Part shown: positions 34,697-42,872 of the stretch, piece after piece
Layout of the letters: each line of letters begins with the position of its first letter
Numbering within the stretch: position 1 is the stretch's first letter
Origin: Streptomyces oryzae
Lineage (GTDB): Bacteria; Actinomycetota; Actinomycetes; Streptomycetales; Streptomycetaceae
Length of the DNA: 42,872 nucleotides
Assembly: GCF_017676365.1 (NCBI RefSeq)
Contig: NZ_JADKMA010000038.1
Span: forward strand, 1 to 42,872
Direction: 5' to 3'
Notes under the pieces: generated by a model
Told to the model about the DNA's origin: nothing
Databases searched by the model: none
The model's input: the letters and a program-made list of their open reading frames with translations, nothing else
Position numbers and translations under genes: made by a program

Positions 34697-37600
34697 CTAC
34701 CCGCGTAGATCTTGTGCGTAACGGATGCGCTGCTTTATACGGGCTGCCTCGGAAGTGTCGAGGTGAATGAATATGCCAAAGGCAGATTTCCAAAGCACTG
34801 TCGCTTGGTCTATGCGTCCGTCGGAAAGTTCCAGTTCCGCCAGCGAGTCCTGACTGCGTGCTTCTTCTTCTGGCGACTGCATGCTGGCGGTGAGGGTCAG
34901 TGACTCCTCGAGGTGCCGTCGCGCGGTGGTGTGTTCCCCCAGGTGGCGCTCGGCGGTTCCCAGGCCCCGGAGGGCCTGGGCCTCTTCCAGGCCCGCTCCG
35001 ATACTGCGTGCCAGCGTCAGGGAGAGCCGGTGCTGTTCCAGGGACTCCTCGTGGCGACCGGCCTTGCGGAATGCGTCGCCGAGGGCGATGCGGGTAATGG
35101 TCTCGTTCCGTCTGTCGCCGAGCCGTTGGAAGGACGCGAGGGCCTCACCGTACAGATCGAGGATGACGTCCATTTCTTCCGGGACGGCCAGGGTGCTGCC
35201 CAGGTTCAGTTGAGTCATGGCCTGCTCCCAACGGCTGCTCGATTCTGTTGCGATTTCCAGGGAGCGCGAGAAGAGTTGACGTGCCGACTCGATATCGCCT
35301 GCATGCAGATGGGCGTCCGCGAGATTGTTCAGTGCCTGCGCCTCGCCTCGGGAGTCTCCTATCTCGCGGAACTGCAGCAGTGCTTCCTGGAAATATCGGA
35401 ACGAGGCTCCGCTGTTCCCCAGATGGAGATGGGCAATCCCTATCGTGTTCGTACTCCTGGCCTGGTTCCACTGATCATTCGACCGGATGCGTATTTCGAG
35501 CGCTTCCTGCTGGAGTTCCAGCATTCTGCGGTATTCTCCGCGGTGCCAGTGAAGTATTCCCAGCTGGTGGAGTGCTTCAGCGGTGCACTCCGGGTCCCCT
35601 GCACCGCGGGCCACCGTCAGGGCCCGCTGCCCCGCGGCGGCAGCTTCGGTGTAGCGTCCCGCGTGGGCGTGGGTGATGCTCAGATCGATCCGCGCCAGGG
35701 ATTCGGCCCGGGATGCGCTGTGCTCGTGCCAGTGCTGCGCGGCGTGTCGGTGCATCAGTTCCGCCTCGTCCCACAGCCCTTCGGCGTCCAGGAACATCGC
35801 GAGGACATGGGCGAGATGGGCCGCTTTGTGCGGAGAGCCGTGCGTACGTGCGTAGTCTTCTGCGGCGACCAGCGCGGAGCCCTCGGTGAGCAGCCACGTT
35901 CTGGCTTCCAGCTCGTCGCGCAGAAACGGGATCTCGGGCGGAGGTGGTGCGGACCGTTCGGGGACGATGTCGACGCGGGCACGGCGGGGGTGTGCCGACA
36001 GGTCGGCTTCCAGCGCGGCGGCGAGGTAGAAGTCGACCAGTCGTTCCAGCGCGTCCGCTTCCTCTCCGGGGTCCTGCCGGGCGAGGGTCAGCGCGTACTC
36101 ACCCAGCAGGTCGTGGAAGCGGTAGCGCTCCGCTTCGGGCTCGGTCAGCAGGCTGGAGTCGAGCAGGCCCTCGACCAGGTGCTCGGCGTCGTCGACCGAG
36201 GTGCCGATGAGGGCAGCAGCGGCGTGTGGGCCGAAGTCCGGCCCGAAGTGCAGCCCGAGACGGCGGAATGCGGTTTGCTGCTTGCGGGTCAGCGTGCGAT
36301 AGGAGAGTTCGAAGGCCCGGTCGATCCCCGAGCCCCGGTCCCGTATCTCCCGCAGCCTGCTGCGGCTCTGCGCCAGCTTTCGGTGGAGGTGCCGAACGGT
36401 CCATGCAGGCCGGGACCGCAGTCGTCCCGCAGCCAGTTCGATGGCCAGCGGCAGGCGGCCGCACAGCTCCACGACGGCGCTCACCTGATCGGCATCCCGG
36501 GCCCGTTCCGGGCCGACCAGGCGGGTGAAGAGTGCCATGGCGTCCGGCTCCGGCAGGACGTCCACGAAGAGTGAGCGAATGCCCGGCACACCGGTCAGCC
36601 GCTGACGGCTGGTGAGCAGCACAAGGGAGGACGAGCCAAGAGGCAGCAGCGGCCGAATCTGTTCGGCAGTCGCGGCGTCGTCGAGGACGACGACGGCGCG
36701 TCGGTCTCGCAGCAGGCTGCGCCACAGCGCTGTCCTTTCCTCGATGCTGTGCGGGATGCCTTCTGAGGGGAGCCCCAGCGTTCTCAGCAGTGAGGCGAGC
36801 GCGGAGGACGGGGTCAGCGGCCGTCTTCTCGGGGAGTGTGCTCGCAGATCGACGTACAGCTGTCCATCCGGGTAGGCGGACTGCAGTTTTCGCGCGGCAT
36901 GGAACGCCAGGAGAGACTTACCGACGCCCGCCATTCCTGAAATGCTCTGCAGGGCGATGATCGTTCCCTCGCCGGGCGGCTCTTGCAGGGCGGCGAGTTC
37001 ATGCTCGCGCCCGACGATGTCGACGTGCGCCGGCAGGTTGTTGACGGCCGGTACAGAAGCGACGGCGTCCGGCTGCGCGGGGAGGAGTTCGCTCATCGGC
37101 GCCTGTTGGAGGATCAGGCGGTGTATCCGGCTGAAGTCCTTACCGGGATCGACTCCCAGTTCCTCCCGGAGCCGCCTGCGGACGTGCTCATACACGTGCA
37201 GGGCATCGGCCTGCCTCCCGCAGCCGTAGTACGCGACCATGAGGTGGCCGGCGATGGTCTCGTTGGTGGGCTGCTGTCGGAGCAGCAGCGACAAATCGTG
37301 CGCCGGGCCCGAGAAGTCTCCGGTCCGTAGCTCGAGATCCGCCTGTTCGACGCGAGCCGTCAGGCGTCTGGCCTCCAGTCCGGCGCGGATCTCTGCGGCC
37401 CAGCTTCCGGCCAGCCCGGCCAGCGGCTCGCCGCGCCAGAGCGCGTCGGCTTCTCGCAGGGCGGCCAGAGCTTCTGCACCGGACCGGTCCCGCATGCTGT
37501 GTGCATGCGTGGTCAGGCAGTGGAAACGGTGATAGTCGATGACATCCGGGGTGACGTCGAGCGTGTAGGTGCGGGCCTGTTGCACCAGGAGAGCGGGGTC

Positions 37601-37840
37601 TGCCGAGTGCCGCAACCGCCGACGCAGCCTGGCTGCGTACACATGCAGGCCGGCGTGAGGCTTGGCCGGCAGCTCTCCGTCTTCCCAGAGACGGTGTACG
37701 AGGGTGTCGGCCGCGACTGCCTTTCCCGCGTCGACGGCGAGTGCCGCGAGGAGGGTGCGTTCTTTGGCTGATCCCAGGGGGTCGTGCCGACCGTCCACCC
37801 ATAGGCCCACGGGTCCCAGGAGAAGGATCTCGAAGTCCAC
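34697..37840 (-). CDS. AfsR-like SARP regulator with NB-ARC and TPR domains
   Basis: A 1047-aa regulator. Residues 1-95 form the OmpR-type winged helix (FEILLLGPVGLWVDG, then AKERTLLAALAVDAG), and 100-245 the bacterial transcriptional activation domain (YHRFHCLTTHAHSM to YEHVRRRLREELGVDPG). Residues about 270-540 form an NB-ARC ATPase with Walker A GMAGVGKS, Walker B AVVVLDDA and CGRLPLAIELA. From about 680 there are TPR repeats (RALTVARGAGDPECTAEALH; LNNLADAHLHAGDIESARQL). This is the AfsR architecture: ATP and TPR-bound signals gate SARP activation of pathway genes. The GTG start has GAGGGGCGAG a few bases upstream. Divergent from another NB-ARC protein. The target genes are unknown; no biosynthetic cluster is visible in the window. 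Confidence 0.9.
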   Translation of the reverse strand: MDFEILLLGPVGLWVDGRHDPLGSAKERTLLAALAVDAGKAVAADTLVHRLWEDGELPAKPHAGLHVYAARLRRRLRHSADPALLVQQARTYTLDVTPDVIDYHRFHCLTTHAHSMRDRSGAEALAALREADALWRGEPLAGLAGSWAAEIRAGLEARRLTARVEQADLELRTGDFSGPAHDLSLLLRQQPTNETIAGHLMVAYYGCGRQADALHVYEHVRRRLREELGVDPGKDFSRIHRLILQQAPMSELLPAQPDAVASVPAVNNLPAHVDIVGREHELAALQEPPGEGTIIALQSISGMAGVGKSLLAFHAARKLQSAYPDGQLYVDLRAHSPRRRPLTPSSALASLLRTLGLPSEGIPHSIEERTALWRSLLRDRRAVVVLDDAATAEQIRPLLPLGSSSLVLLTSRQRLTGVPGIRSLFVDVLPEPDAMALFTRLVGPERARDADQVSAVVELCGRLPLAIELAAGRLRSRPAWTVRHLHRKLAQSRSRLREIRDRGSGIDRAFELSYRTLTRKQQTAFRRLGLHFGPDFGPHAAAALIGTSVDDAEHLVEGLLDSSLLTEPEAERYRFHDLLGEYALTLARQDPGEEADALERLVDFYLAAALEADLSAHPRRARVDIVPERSAPPPPEIPFLRDELEARTWLLTEGSALVAAEDYARTHGSPHKAAHLAHVLAMFLDAEGLWDEAELMHRHAAQHWHEHSASRAESLARIDLSITHAHAGRYTEAAAAGQRALTVARGAGDPECTAEALHQLGILHWHRGEYRRMLELQQEALEIRIRSNDQWNQARSTNTIGIAHLHLGNSGASFRYFQEALLQFREIGDSRGEAQALNNLADAHLHAGDIESARQLFSRSLEIATESSSRWEQAMTQLNLGSTLAVPEEMDVILDLYGEALASFQRLGDRRNETITRIALGDAFRKAGRHEESLEQHRLSLTLARSIGAGLEEAQALRGLGTAERHLGEHTTARRHLEESLTLTASMQSPEEEARSQDSLAELELSDGRIDQATVLWKSAFGIFIHLDTSEAARIKQRIRYAQDLRG

Positions 37841-38085
37841 CAGCTCGCCCCTCGCCGGTTCGACTTGTGTGACTTTGCCAGAAGATGACTTCTCTTTGTC
37901 CGAGGATGACAGGTCGAGGGGTCCCCTACCAGAGCGTCCCTCTTGATCGGACTAATTGGCTGAAACCTTCTACGTCCTTTCTCACTCGTTCGAAATCGGC
38001 AGGTCTCAGTCGCAAGCCGAGCGGGTAACACTCGCTTCGGTCCGAGCCGGTGACTGTGATCTGGGAGAACAGGGGGAGGCCCCGG
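37841..38085. promoter_or_regulatory. divergent promoter region between two NB-ARC genes
   Basis: A 245-bp AT-richer gap. It contains GATGAC twice (37884-37889 and 37905-37910, 21 bp apart, two helical turns), with a further TGAC at 37870. These could be activator sites but do not form the 11-bp-spaced repeats of classic AfsR/PhoP boxes. No gene was seen in it. Confidence 0.35.
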
Positions 38086-40548
38086 ATGCGATCTATTTCG
38101 GTACCTGAATTGGCCACGACAATGACCATGGTTGCCCGAGAGCCGGTGCTCTGGAATGGTTTGTCGGAGATTGTGAACGGAATCGCTCAGGAGCCGGAAG
38201 ACGAGCTGTTCCGAGCCATGGTCAGTATCGAACTGGAACCGGGTGATCGGAAAAATGCAATTGCATTTGCCGAAGCGCTGCTCGCTCGTGCCCGCGCCCA
38301 GCCCGGATTCCTGGCCGTGCTACGCGTCTGGTTGCTCCAATGTCAACGCTTCTCCGAGGCCGAGGACAGCAACAGGCAGGCATCGGGATCGGCGAACGCC
38401 ATTGACGGCTCCGTGCTGTCGGGAACCGTGATCCAGACCCGCGAGATCCGGGGGAATGTCCAGGTACGGACGGAGCCGCCACCGAGACCTCCTGTGCCAC
38501 GGCAACTGCTGCCGATCCCCGCTGACTTCGTGGACCGGGACAGCGATCTCGCCGCACTCGAACGCATCCGGGTCGGACACCGGGGAGAGTCCACACCGAT
38601 CGTCGTGGTGACCGGGCCCGCCGGCGTGGGGAAGACGGTGCTGGTGTCACGCTGGCTGAATCCGCTCGCACCCTCCTTCCCTGACGGTCAGCTCTACGCG
38701 GATCTGACCGGCTACTCCCTCAGTGGCGCCCAGCGCCCGAGCGACGCGCTCGGCAGGCTGCTGCGGTCGATGGGCTGTCAGCAGGCTCCCGCCGAACTCG
38801 CGGAAATGGCGGCATTGTGGCGCTCCTTGACAGCTGAGAAGCGAGTGGCACTGGTACTGGACAATGCGATTAGCGCGGCCCAAGTCCGGCCCCTGCTGCC
38901 CGGTGGCGGGGAGAGCCTGGTGGTCGTCGTCAGCCGTCGGCGACTGGCCGGACTCGGGGTGGACGGGGCGGCGTTCCACTCGCTCGACGTGCTCGGCCCC
39001 GAGGAATCGGTTGAGCTGCTCAACCGCCGGATCGGAGACCGGCGCGCCGAGGACGACCCTGCCTCGGTACGTCGAGTAGCGACGATGTGCGCCGGGTTAC
39101 CGCTCGCAGTGTGCGTTGCTGCGGCCCGTATGGCAGCCCGGCCTCAGCAGAGCATAGCTGCCGTAGCCGGTGCGATGACCGCGCGGACCCAGCGACTGGA
39201 CAGCTTTCGGCTGGAAGGGGACCAGGTTGTGGAGTCGGCTCTGGATGAGTCCTACCAAGTGCTTACACCGGATGTGGCGTGCGCCTACCGGCGGCTCGGC
39301 GTCCTGCCTGTGGACGTCTTCGGTATCCAGGCGGCTGCTGCTGCCTGCGCCGCGGACGTACAGACAATGCGGGGCCTCCTGGAAGAACTGATCGAAGCCA
39401 GCCTCCTCGAGGAGCTCGGCCCTCACCCCACAACAGGCCGGGTCGGATACCGCCTCCATGACCTCATCCGACTGCATGCCGCCCAACGGGCGGCTCGGGA
39501 GGAGACGGAGGCCGCTTCGGCCGACACTGTGCGCAGACTCGCCGACTGGTATCTCAGCACAGCCACGGCCGCCCGGACGCTGCTCGCTCCGAGCCATCGC
39601 CGGCTACGGCGGGACTATGTCTTTCCTCCTGCCGCCGCACTCGGCTTCGAGGAGGCGGGTAGGGCCCTGGACTGGATGAACAGCGAGGGTCCGAATCTGA
39701 TGCAGCTGGTCCGATTGTCTGCGGAGCGGGGCTGGGACGCCACCTGCTGGCAGCTTGTCGATGCCATGCAGCCATGGTTCCTGCGCACCCGCCCCTACGA
39801 CTTGTGGGTCGAATCGCACCAGTTGGGGCTGGCCGCTGCCCGGCGCGCGGGTCATCCGGACGGTGTCAGCCGGATGTTGACGACGGGCGGCAGCGGCATG
39901 TACAACGCAGGCCGCCTCGACGACGCTCTCGACTGGTTCGGTCAAGCACTGGAAGACGCGCGCAGCCGCGGTGACCGCCGGGCGGAGGCGCAGGCCCTTC
40001 ACGGGCTTGGGCAGACGCATCGGCTGGCAGGCGGGCTGAAGCGAGCAGCCCTCCTCTTCACGGAGTCCCTCGACATCCGGTCAGCCATCGGCTATCGGCG
40101 CGGTGAGGCGCTGACCCGGATCTGTCTCGGCGACGTCGCACTCGCAGCGGACCGGCCCGACCAGGCCCGGCAGTATTTGTCGCAGGCCCGGACGGAACTG
40201 CTCGCCGTCCAGGACACATACGACGCGGCGCGCGCGCTGGCGTTCCTGGGCCGTGCCTGTGCACATCCTTCCGTGCGGGAATACCAAGAAGCCGTGCGCC
40301 TGCTGAACACGGCCCTCGGCGAGTTCCGCGCGGTGGGCTCGGTGCACTGGCAGGCGCACGTTCTGGAGATGCTCGGGCAGACCGCGCAGGAGCAGCAGGA
40401 AACCGAGGCTGCCCGGCGGCATTTCTTGGACTCGCTTGCCCTCTACGAACCCGTAAGCCCAAGCGACGCACGAAGACTGAGGAAGCGTCTTGGCGCCACC
40501 TCGCGGCAGGCTGGAGGCTTGACGGGTCCTCCCGGCCCGGAGGCATGA
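38086..40548 (+). CDS. NB-ARC/TPR STAND protein with unassigned N-terminal domain
   Basis: An 820-aa STAND-class ATPase. The first 110 residues form a helical domain of unknown type (WNGLSEIVNGIAQEPEDELF, AIAFAEALLARARAQ). A beta-rich linker (GSVLSGTVIQTREIRGNVQV) leads to LLPIPADFVDRDSDLAALER and then the P-loop GPAGVGKT (about residue 188). RVALVLDNA is the Walker B region and CAGLPLAVCVAA the GLPL motif. A winged-helix-like region and TPRs follow (LDWFGQALEDARSRGDRRAE; ALHGLGQTHRLAGGLKRAAL). Start ATG 38086 has AGGGGGAGG about 6 bp upstream; a GTG at 38050 is less likely. Unlike its divergent neighbour it has no SARP DNA-binding domain, so it may be a signalling or defence-type switch. Its 3' end overlaps the convergent gene by 106 bp. 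Confidence 0.85.
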   Translation: MRSISVPELATTMTMVAREPVLWNGLSEIVNGIAQEPEDELFRAMVSIELEPGDRKNAIAFAEALLARARAQPGFLAVLRVWLLQCQRFSEAEDSNRQASGSANAIDGSVLSGTVIQTREIRGNVQVRTEPPPRPPVPRQLLPIPADFVDRDSDLAALERIRVGHRGESTPIVVVTGPAGVGKTVLVSRWLNPLAPSFPDGQLYADLTGYSLSGAQRPSDALGRLLRSMGCQQAPAELAEMAALWRSLTAEKRVALVLDNAISAAQVRPLLPGGGESLVVVVSRRRLAGLGVDGAAFHSLDVLGPEESVELLNRRIGDRRAEDDPASVRRVATMCAGLPLAVCVAAARMAARPQQSIAAVAGAMTARTQRLDSFRLEGDQVVESALDESYQVLTPDVACAYRRLGVLPVDVFGIQAAAAACAADVQTMRGLLEELIEASLLEELGPHPTTGRVGYRLHDLIRLHAAQRAAREETEAASADTVRRLADWYLSTATAARTLLAPSHRRLRRDYVFPPAAALGFEEAGRALDWMNSEGPNLMQLVRLSAERGWDATCWQLVDAMQPWFLRTRPYDLWVESHQLGLAAARRAGHPDGVSRMLTTGGSGMYNAGRLDDALDWFGQALEDARSRGDRRAEAQALHGLGQTHRLAGGLKRAALLFTESLDIRSAIGYRRGEALTRICLGDVALAADRPDQARQYLSQARTELLAVQDTYDAARALAFLGRACAHPSVREYQEAVRLLNTALGEFRAVGSVHWQAHVLEMLGQTAQEQQETEAARRHFLDSLALYEPVSPSDARRLRKRLGATSRQAGGLTGPPGPEA

Positions 40549-40910
40549 GCTGCGGCGCGTCCGAGCACGTGGCCCAACTGGTCCGGTGGCACGCCCTCCA
40601 GCAGCCAGCTGTACACGGCAGAGGCGAAACTCCGGTGTGCGTCAGCCGATGGCACGCAGCGTAGGCTCACTTCGAGTTGCCAGCTGCCTCTGCACAGCAC
40701 CGTGTACGACGTGCCCCGACCGGTGGTCTCCGCCGCGCGGAGGGTGACGCACAGACACCCGGGGTACCGCCTCAGCAGCTCCTCCGGGCAGTGCAGGCCA
40801 CTGCCGTACAGCACATCGGCGCACTGCCGCACCCGTTCGTCCGCGCACAGGTCGAGGTCCACGCACACGCAGTCGTCGTCGTGCGGTGACACGAAGCGCA
40901 GGCCGGTCAC
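40443..40910 (-). CDS. hypothetical protein coupled to the GT-B-like gene
   Basis: A 155-aa protein starting at GTG 40910 in the overlap GTGA with the stop of the upstream gene (40907-40909), a standard sign of translational coupling. It begins MTGLRFVSPHDDDCVCVDLD and contains several cysteines (LCADERVRQCADVL, LHCPEELLRRYPGCLC). The middle resembles a small alpha/beta domain (SYTVLCRGSWQLEVSLRCVP). The last 35 residues are encoded over the 3' end of the NB-ARC gene on the opposite strand. No family is recognised. The coupling suggests that it works with the glycosyltransferase-like protein. Confidence 0.65.
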   Translation of the reverse strand: MTGLRFVSPHDDDCVCVDLDLCADERVRQCADVLYGSGLHCPEELLRRYPGCLCVTLRAAETTGRGTSYTVLCRGSWQLEVSLRCVPSADAHRSFASAVYSWLLEGVPPDQLGHVLGRAAAHASGPGGPVKPPACREVAPRRFLSLRASLGLTGS

Positions 40911-42169
40911 AGGGCTACGCTCCGCGGTCGGCTACTGTCCGGCTGCCCCAGCATCTGCAACGGCGGTGGCAACGGCAGCGGTTCGGTGACCGGAGGACAA
41001 GCGGGCTGACCGAGGCCCAGCACGCGGTAGAGCAGTCGGCGGAAGTTCCGGCTGAACAACCCGGGTTCGGAGGAGATCCGACCGGCTATCCGGTCGTAAT
41101 CGGCGCGTGGGTACTCCGCTGCCGCGTAGGCGAGTTGATCGCAGAGCGGGTGGGCGGACGAGAGGGCCGGCGCCGTCAACGCCAGATCGATTCCAGGAGA
41201 TGCCGGATTCGCGTCCCGGTGCGGAAAGTGGGTGAGGAGGATCGGTGCCGGGGTGATGGTGCCGTACAGCGTCACGGAGCCGTAGTCCCCGACGAGCCAG
41301 TCGGCAGCGATCAGCGGCTGCCGCCAGTCGGCTTCCGGGGGCAGCACGGTGAATCCCGCCTTCGCGCACCCTGCCAGCCAGGCGCGCACCTGCCAGGCCC
41401 CGTACCGCGACCAGACGTTGGGATGGACTAGCACGGCCACCCGGTACTCCTCCTGCGGCAACTCGGACAGCAACCGCGGGAGCAGGGCACCGATCCGGTT
41501 GAACGATGAAGTGTGCCCCCACGTGGAGGTGACCATGACCAGTTTCTGACCGGCCGCCAGGCCCAGCGCCCTCCGGTAGGTCTCGCGCAACGGCAGACTC
41601 TGGCGGATACGGTCGTAGCACGGGTCACCGACCACCTCAGCGGCCGGAAGAGCCTCGGGACACCAGCGTTCCAGTGCTGCCAGATCGTCCCGGTGCGGCA
41701 GTGCGACCGCCTTGGGCACGATCCTGCCCTTCCAGGTGAGGTATCCGCGGCCTGTGATACCCCCTGGTGCGCGGGGCTCCCCGGGGCCGACCTCTTCCGC
41801 ACGGGTAAGTTTCAGGTGGCCGGCCCCGTGGGAGACCCGCACCAGGGGCGCATTCAGCTGTTCAGTGCCCCGGGACCCCGCGGCCAGTGCCAGATCGAAC
41901 TCCGTTCGTACGGCTTCCTCCCAGCTGAGCACCGTGGCGCCCAGCGATCGTAGGAAGCTCATCGCTCCTTCGTTGAAGGCGTGCGGGGCGACCGTGAAGG
42001 CCACCTCGAGCCGCAGATCCGATTCCAGCAGCGGCAGCAGATCCTGAAGCCGCTTGCCGTACACCTCGGTGTGCACGACGACCAGTACCTTCTTGCCCTC
42101 CGGCAGCGTGGCCCACATGCTGGCGGGCTGTCGCGCCGGTGCGCTGCTGCTGATGTCCAAGACGGACAT
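40907..42169 (-). CDS. putative GT-B fold / CDP-glycerol glycerophosphotransferase-like protein
   Basis: A 420-aa protein. KKVLVVVHTEVYGKRLQDLL opens a Rossmann-like N-terminal half. VRVSHGAGHLKLTR and the GYLTWKG region resemble the acceptor side of TagB/TagF-type transferases. The C-terminal half has LVMVTSTWGHTSSFNRIGAL, then VAVLVHPNVWSRYG and the donor-site-like WLVGDYGSVTLYGTITPAPI, reminiscent of SDYSSV in CDP-glycerol glycerophosphotransferases. A cell-wall polymer or glycan transferase role is therefore likely but not certain. The start is ATG 42169 with GGGGGAG just before it; ATG 42181 and 42241 are possible. Its stop overlaps the next gene by four bases. Confidence 0.65.
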   Translation of the reverse strand: MSVLDISSSAPARQPASMWATLPEGKKVLVVVHTEVYGKRLQDLLPLLESDLRLEVAFTVAPHAFNEGAMSFLRSLGATVLSWEEAVRTEFDLALAAGSRGTEQLNAPLVRVSHGAGHLKLTRAEEVGPGEPRAPGGITGRGYLTWKGRIVPKAVALPHRDDLAALERWCPEALPAAEVVGDPCYDRIRQSLPLRETYRRALGLAAGQKLVMVTSTWGHTSSFNRIGALLPRLLSELPQEEYRVAVLVHPNVWSRYGAWQVRAWLAGCAKAGFTVLPPEADWRQPLIAADWLVGDYGSVTLYGTITPAPILLTHFPHRDANPASPGIDLALTAPALSSAHPLCDQLAYAAAEYPRADYDRIAGRISSEPGLFSRNFRRLLYRVLGLGQPACPPVTEPLPLPPPLQMLGQPDSSRPRSVAL

Positions 42170-42457
42170 GCTCTCCCCCATATCATCGCCGAATGGTGCG
42201 AGGGAGGGTGTGCCCGGCGGGGCATGCGGAACCCTGGTCATGGGCTTGACGAATTCTTGCAGCGGCTGGCCCGGCGACGGCAGGCACGGGGCGGGGGCGA
42301 CCACCTCGGGGAGGTACCTCGCACTCTGCCACGCCCCGCACCACCGCAGCCGTGGCTTTCCGTTTCTTTGGTACACCCGTCATCAGTCGCAGCCAGCCTC
42401 TCCCGGCGGGGCCGCCAGGGGATCGGGGAGTGGCGGGGTCCGTACGGCGCGCCGTCC

Positions 42458-42872
42458 TCAGCAGTCGCAGCAGCCGCAGTCACAGTCGCAGCAGCCGCCG
42501 TCACCGCCGCCGCTGTCGCCGCCACCGCCGCAGCAGTCACAGTTGCAGTTGCTGCAGCAGTCGCAAGCGTCGCAGCAGTCCGAGCAGAGGCCCTCGCGCT
42601 TTTTGCGGGACCAGGGGCCCTCGTACTGCGAGGCGCAGCACAGCTGGCAGGTGCAGCAGAGACCGACGAAGGCGGCGCAGCCGGCGAAGAAGCCGCGCGG
42701 GGGGCGCTGGGGCGTGTTGGGGCCGCCGTTGCCCTGGCCGCCCGAGCCGTCGCCCCAGCCGCCCCAGCCGCCACCGCCGTTGCCGCCGCCCCAGTCCTCA
42801 CCGCCGCCACGCTGCCGGTTGTCGCCTCGGCCCGCGTGGGGGTTCACCGGGCCGTTGAGGTTCTGCGGTGCC
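42458..42872 (-). CDS. very cysteine-rich protein, 5' partial
   Basis: The frame is open through the window edge (residues ending PQNLNGP precede a GTG at 42847), so the start lies outside. The N-terminal part is Gly/Trp/Asn/Asp-rich and disordered (EDWGGGNGGGGWGGWG). The last 75 residues contain 23 cysteines, as CxC and CC pairs: GLCCTCQLCCAS, CSDCCDACDCCSNCNCDCC, and the terminal CCDCDCGCCDC. A short hydrophobic run (FFAGCAAFVGLCC) could associate with the membrane. Dense Cys-Asp patterns imply metal or cluster binding, or heavy disulfide or lipid modification. I do not recognise a named family. The repetitive codons explain the tandem-looking DNA at 42455-42560. Confidence 0.7.
   Translation of the reverse strand, partial: APQNLNGPVNPHAGRGDNRQRGGGEDWGGGNGGGGWGGWGDGSGGQGNGGPNTPQRPPRGFFAGCAAFVGLCCTCQLCCASQYEGPWSRKKREGLCSDCCDACDCCSNCNCDCCGGGGDSGGGDGGCCDCDCGCCDC

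Noticed and set aside
34697..40548. Part of an antibiotic biosynthetic cluster because of the SARP regulator
   Set aside because: No PKS, NRPS, terpene or RiPP-modifying genes are present in the window.
42455..42560. Short tandem-looking units, considered as a CRISPR array or satellite repeat
   Set aside because: The repeats are Cys, Asp and Gly codons of a coding frame; there are no regular spacers.

Overview
The window reads as chromosomal DNA from a high-GC actinomycete, almost certainly Streptomyces or a close relative. The evidence is the strongly GC-biased third codon positions, frequent GTG starts, the lipB-lipA-(small protein)-DUF4191-RDD-glnA order, a GlnR-type operator before glnA, a monomeric isocitrate dehydrogenase, and SARP/NB-ARC/TPR regulators. 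No rRNA, tRNA, CRISPR array or replication origin was seen.

Layout. (1) 1-3444: a PrmC-like methyltransferase (5' end outside the window), a MerR regulator with an MFS exporter behind a MerR-type long-spacer promoter, and a Gfo/Idh/MocA oxidoreductase. (2) 3671-8294: an aldehyde dehydrogenase, GMC oxidoreductase and APC permease operon closed by a terminator; it looks like uptake and two-step oxidation of an amino alcohol. (3) 8344-14196: MMPL transporter, a sensor kinase without an adjacent response regulator, and a large TPR regulator with a Gly/His-rich insert. (4) 14446-19976: conserved core with lipoate biosynthesis (lipB, lipA), DUF4191 and RDD membrane proteins, and glnA under a GlnR site.

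(5) 19958-25883 looks like a genomic island inserted at the 3' end of glnA. The last 18 bp of glnA shared with its stop (GCTGTACTTCGACATCTA) recur exactly at 25866-25883 in the same orientation, and a 16/18 copy lies inside at 23631. The cargo is unfamiliar: a 590-aa zinc-ribbon protein, a 457-aa protein with a possible PD-(D/E)xK-like stretch, a 67-aa basic protein, and an HTH protein fused directly to a seven-repeat WD40 propeller. No integrase was found. This is my best candidate for an undescribed, possibly defensive, system; function is inference. (6) 26260-28637: an IS1380-family element, a 125-aa passenger gene and a second truncated IS1380 end, all inside a TTAG target duplication.

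(7) 28813-34295: monomeric NADP isocitrate dehydrogenase, a small DUF6332-like membrane protein, a tautomerase-like/YHS protein and a second-type GAPDH. The last 63 bp of the isocitrate dehydrogenase gene reappear inverted at 34174-34236 (62/63 identical) with a separate terminator, so the 5.4-kb block is bounded by inverted copies of one gene end. (8) 34347-42872: a small ORF, an AfsR-like SARP-NB-ARC-TPR regulator divergent from an NB-ARC-TPR STAND protein, a translationally coupled pair (GT-B-like protein plus Cys-containing protein), and a very cysteine-rich protein running off the window.

All calls come from reading the sequence and translations; no database search was run.
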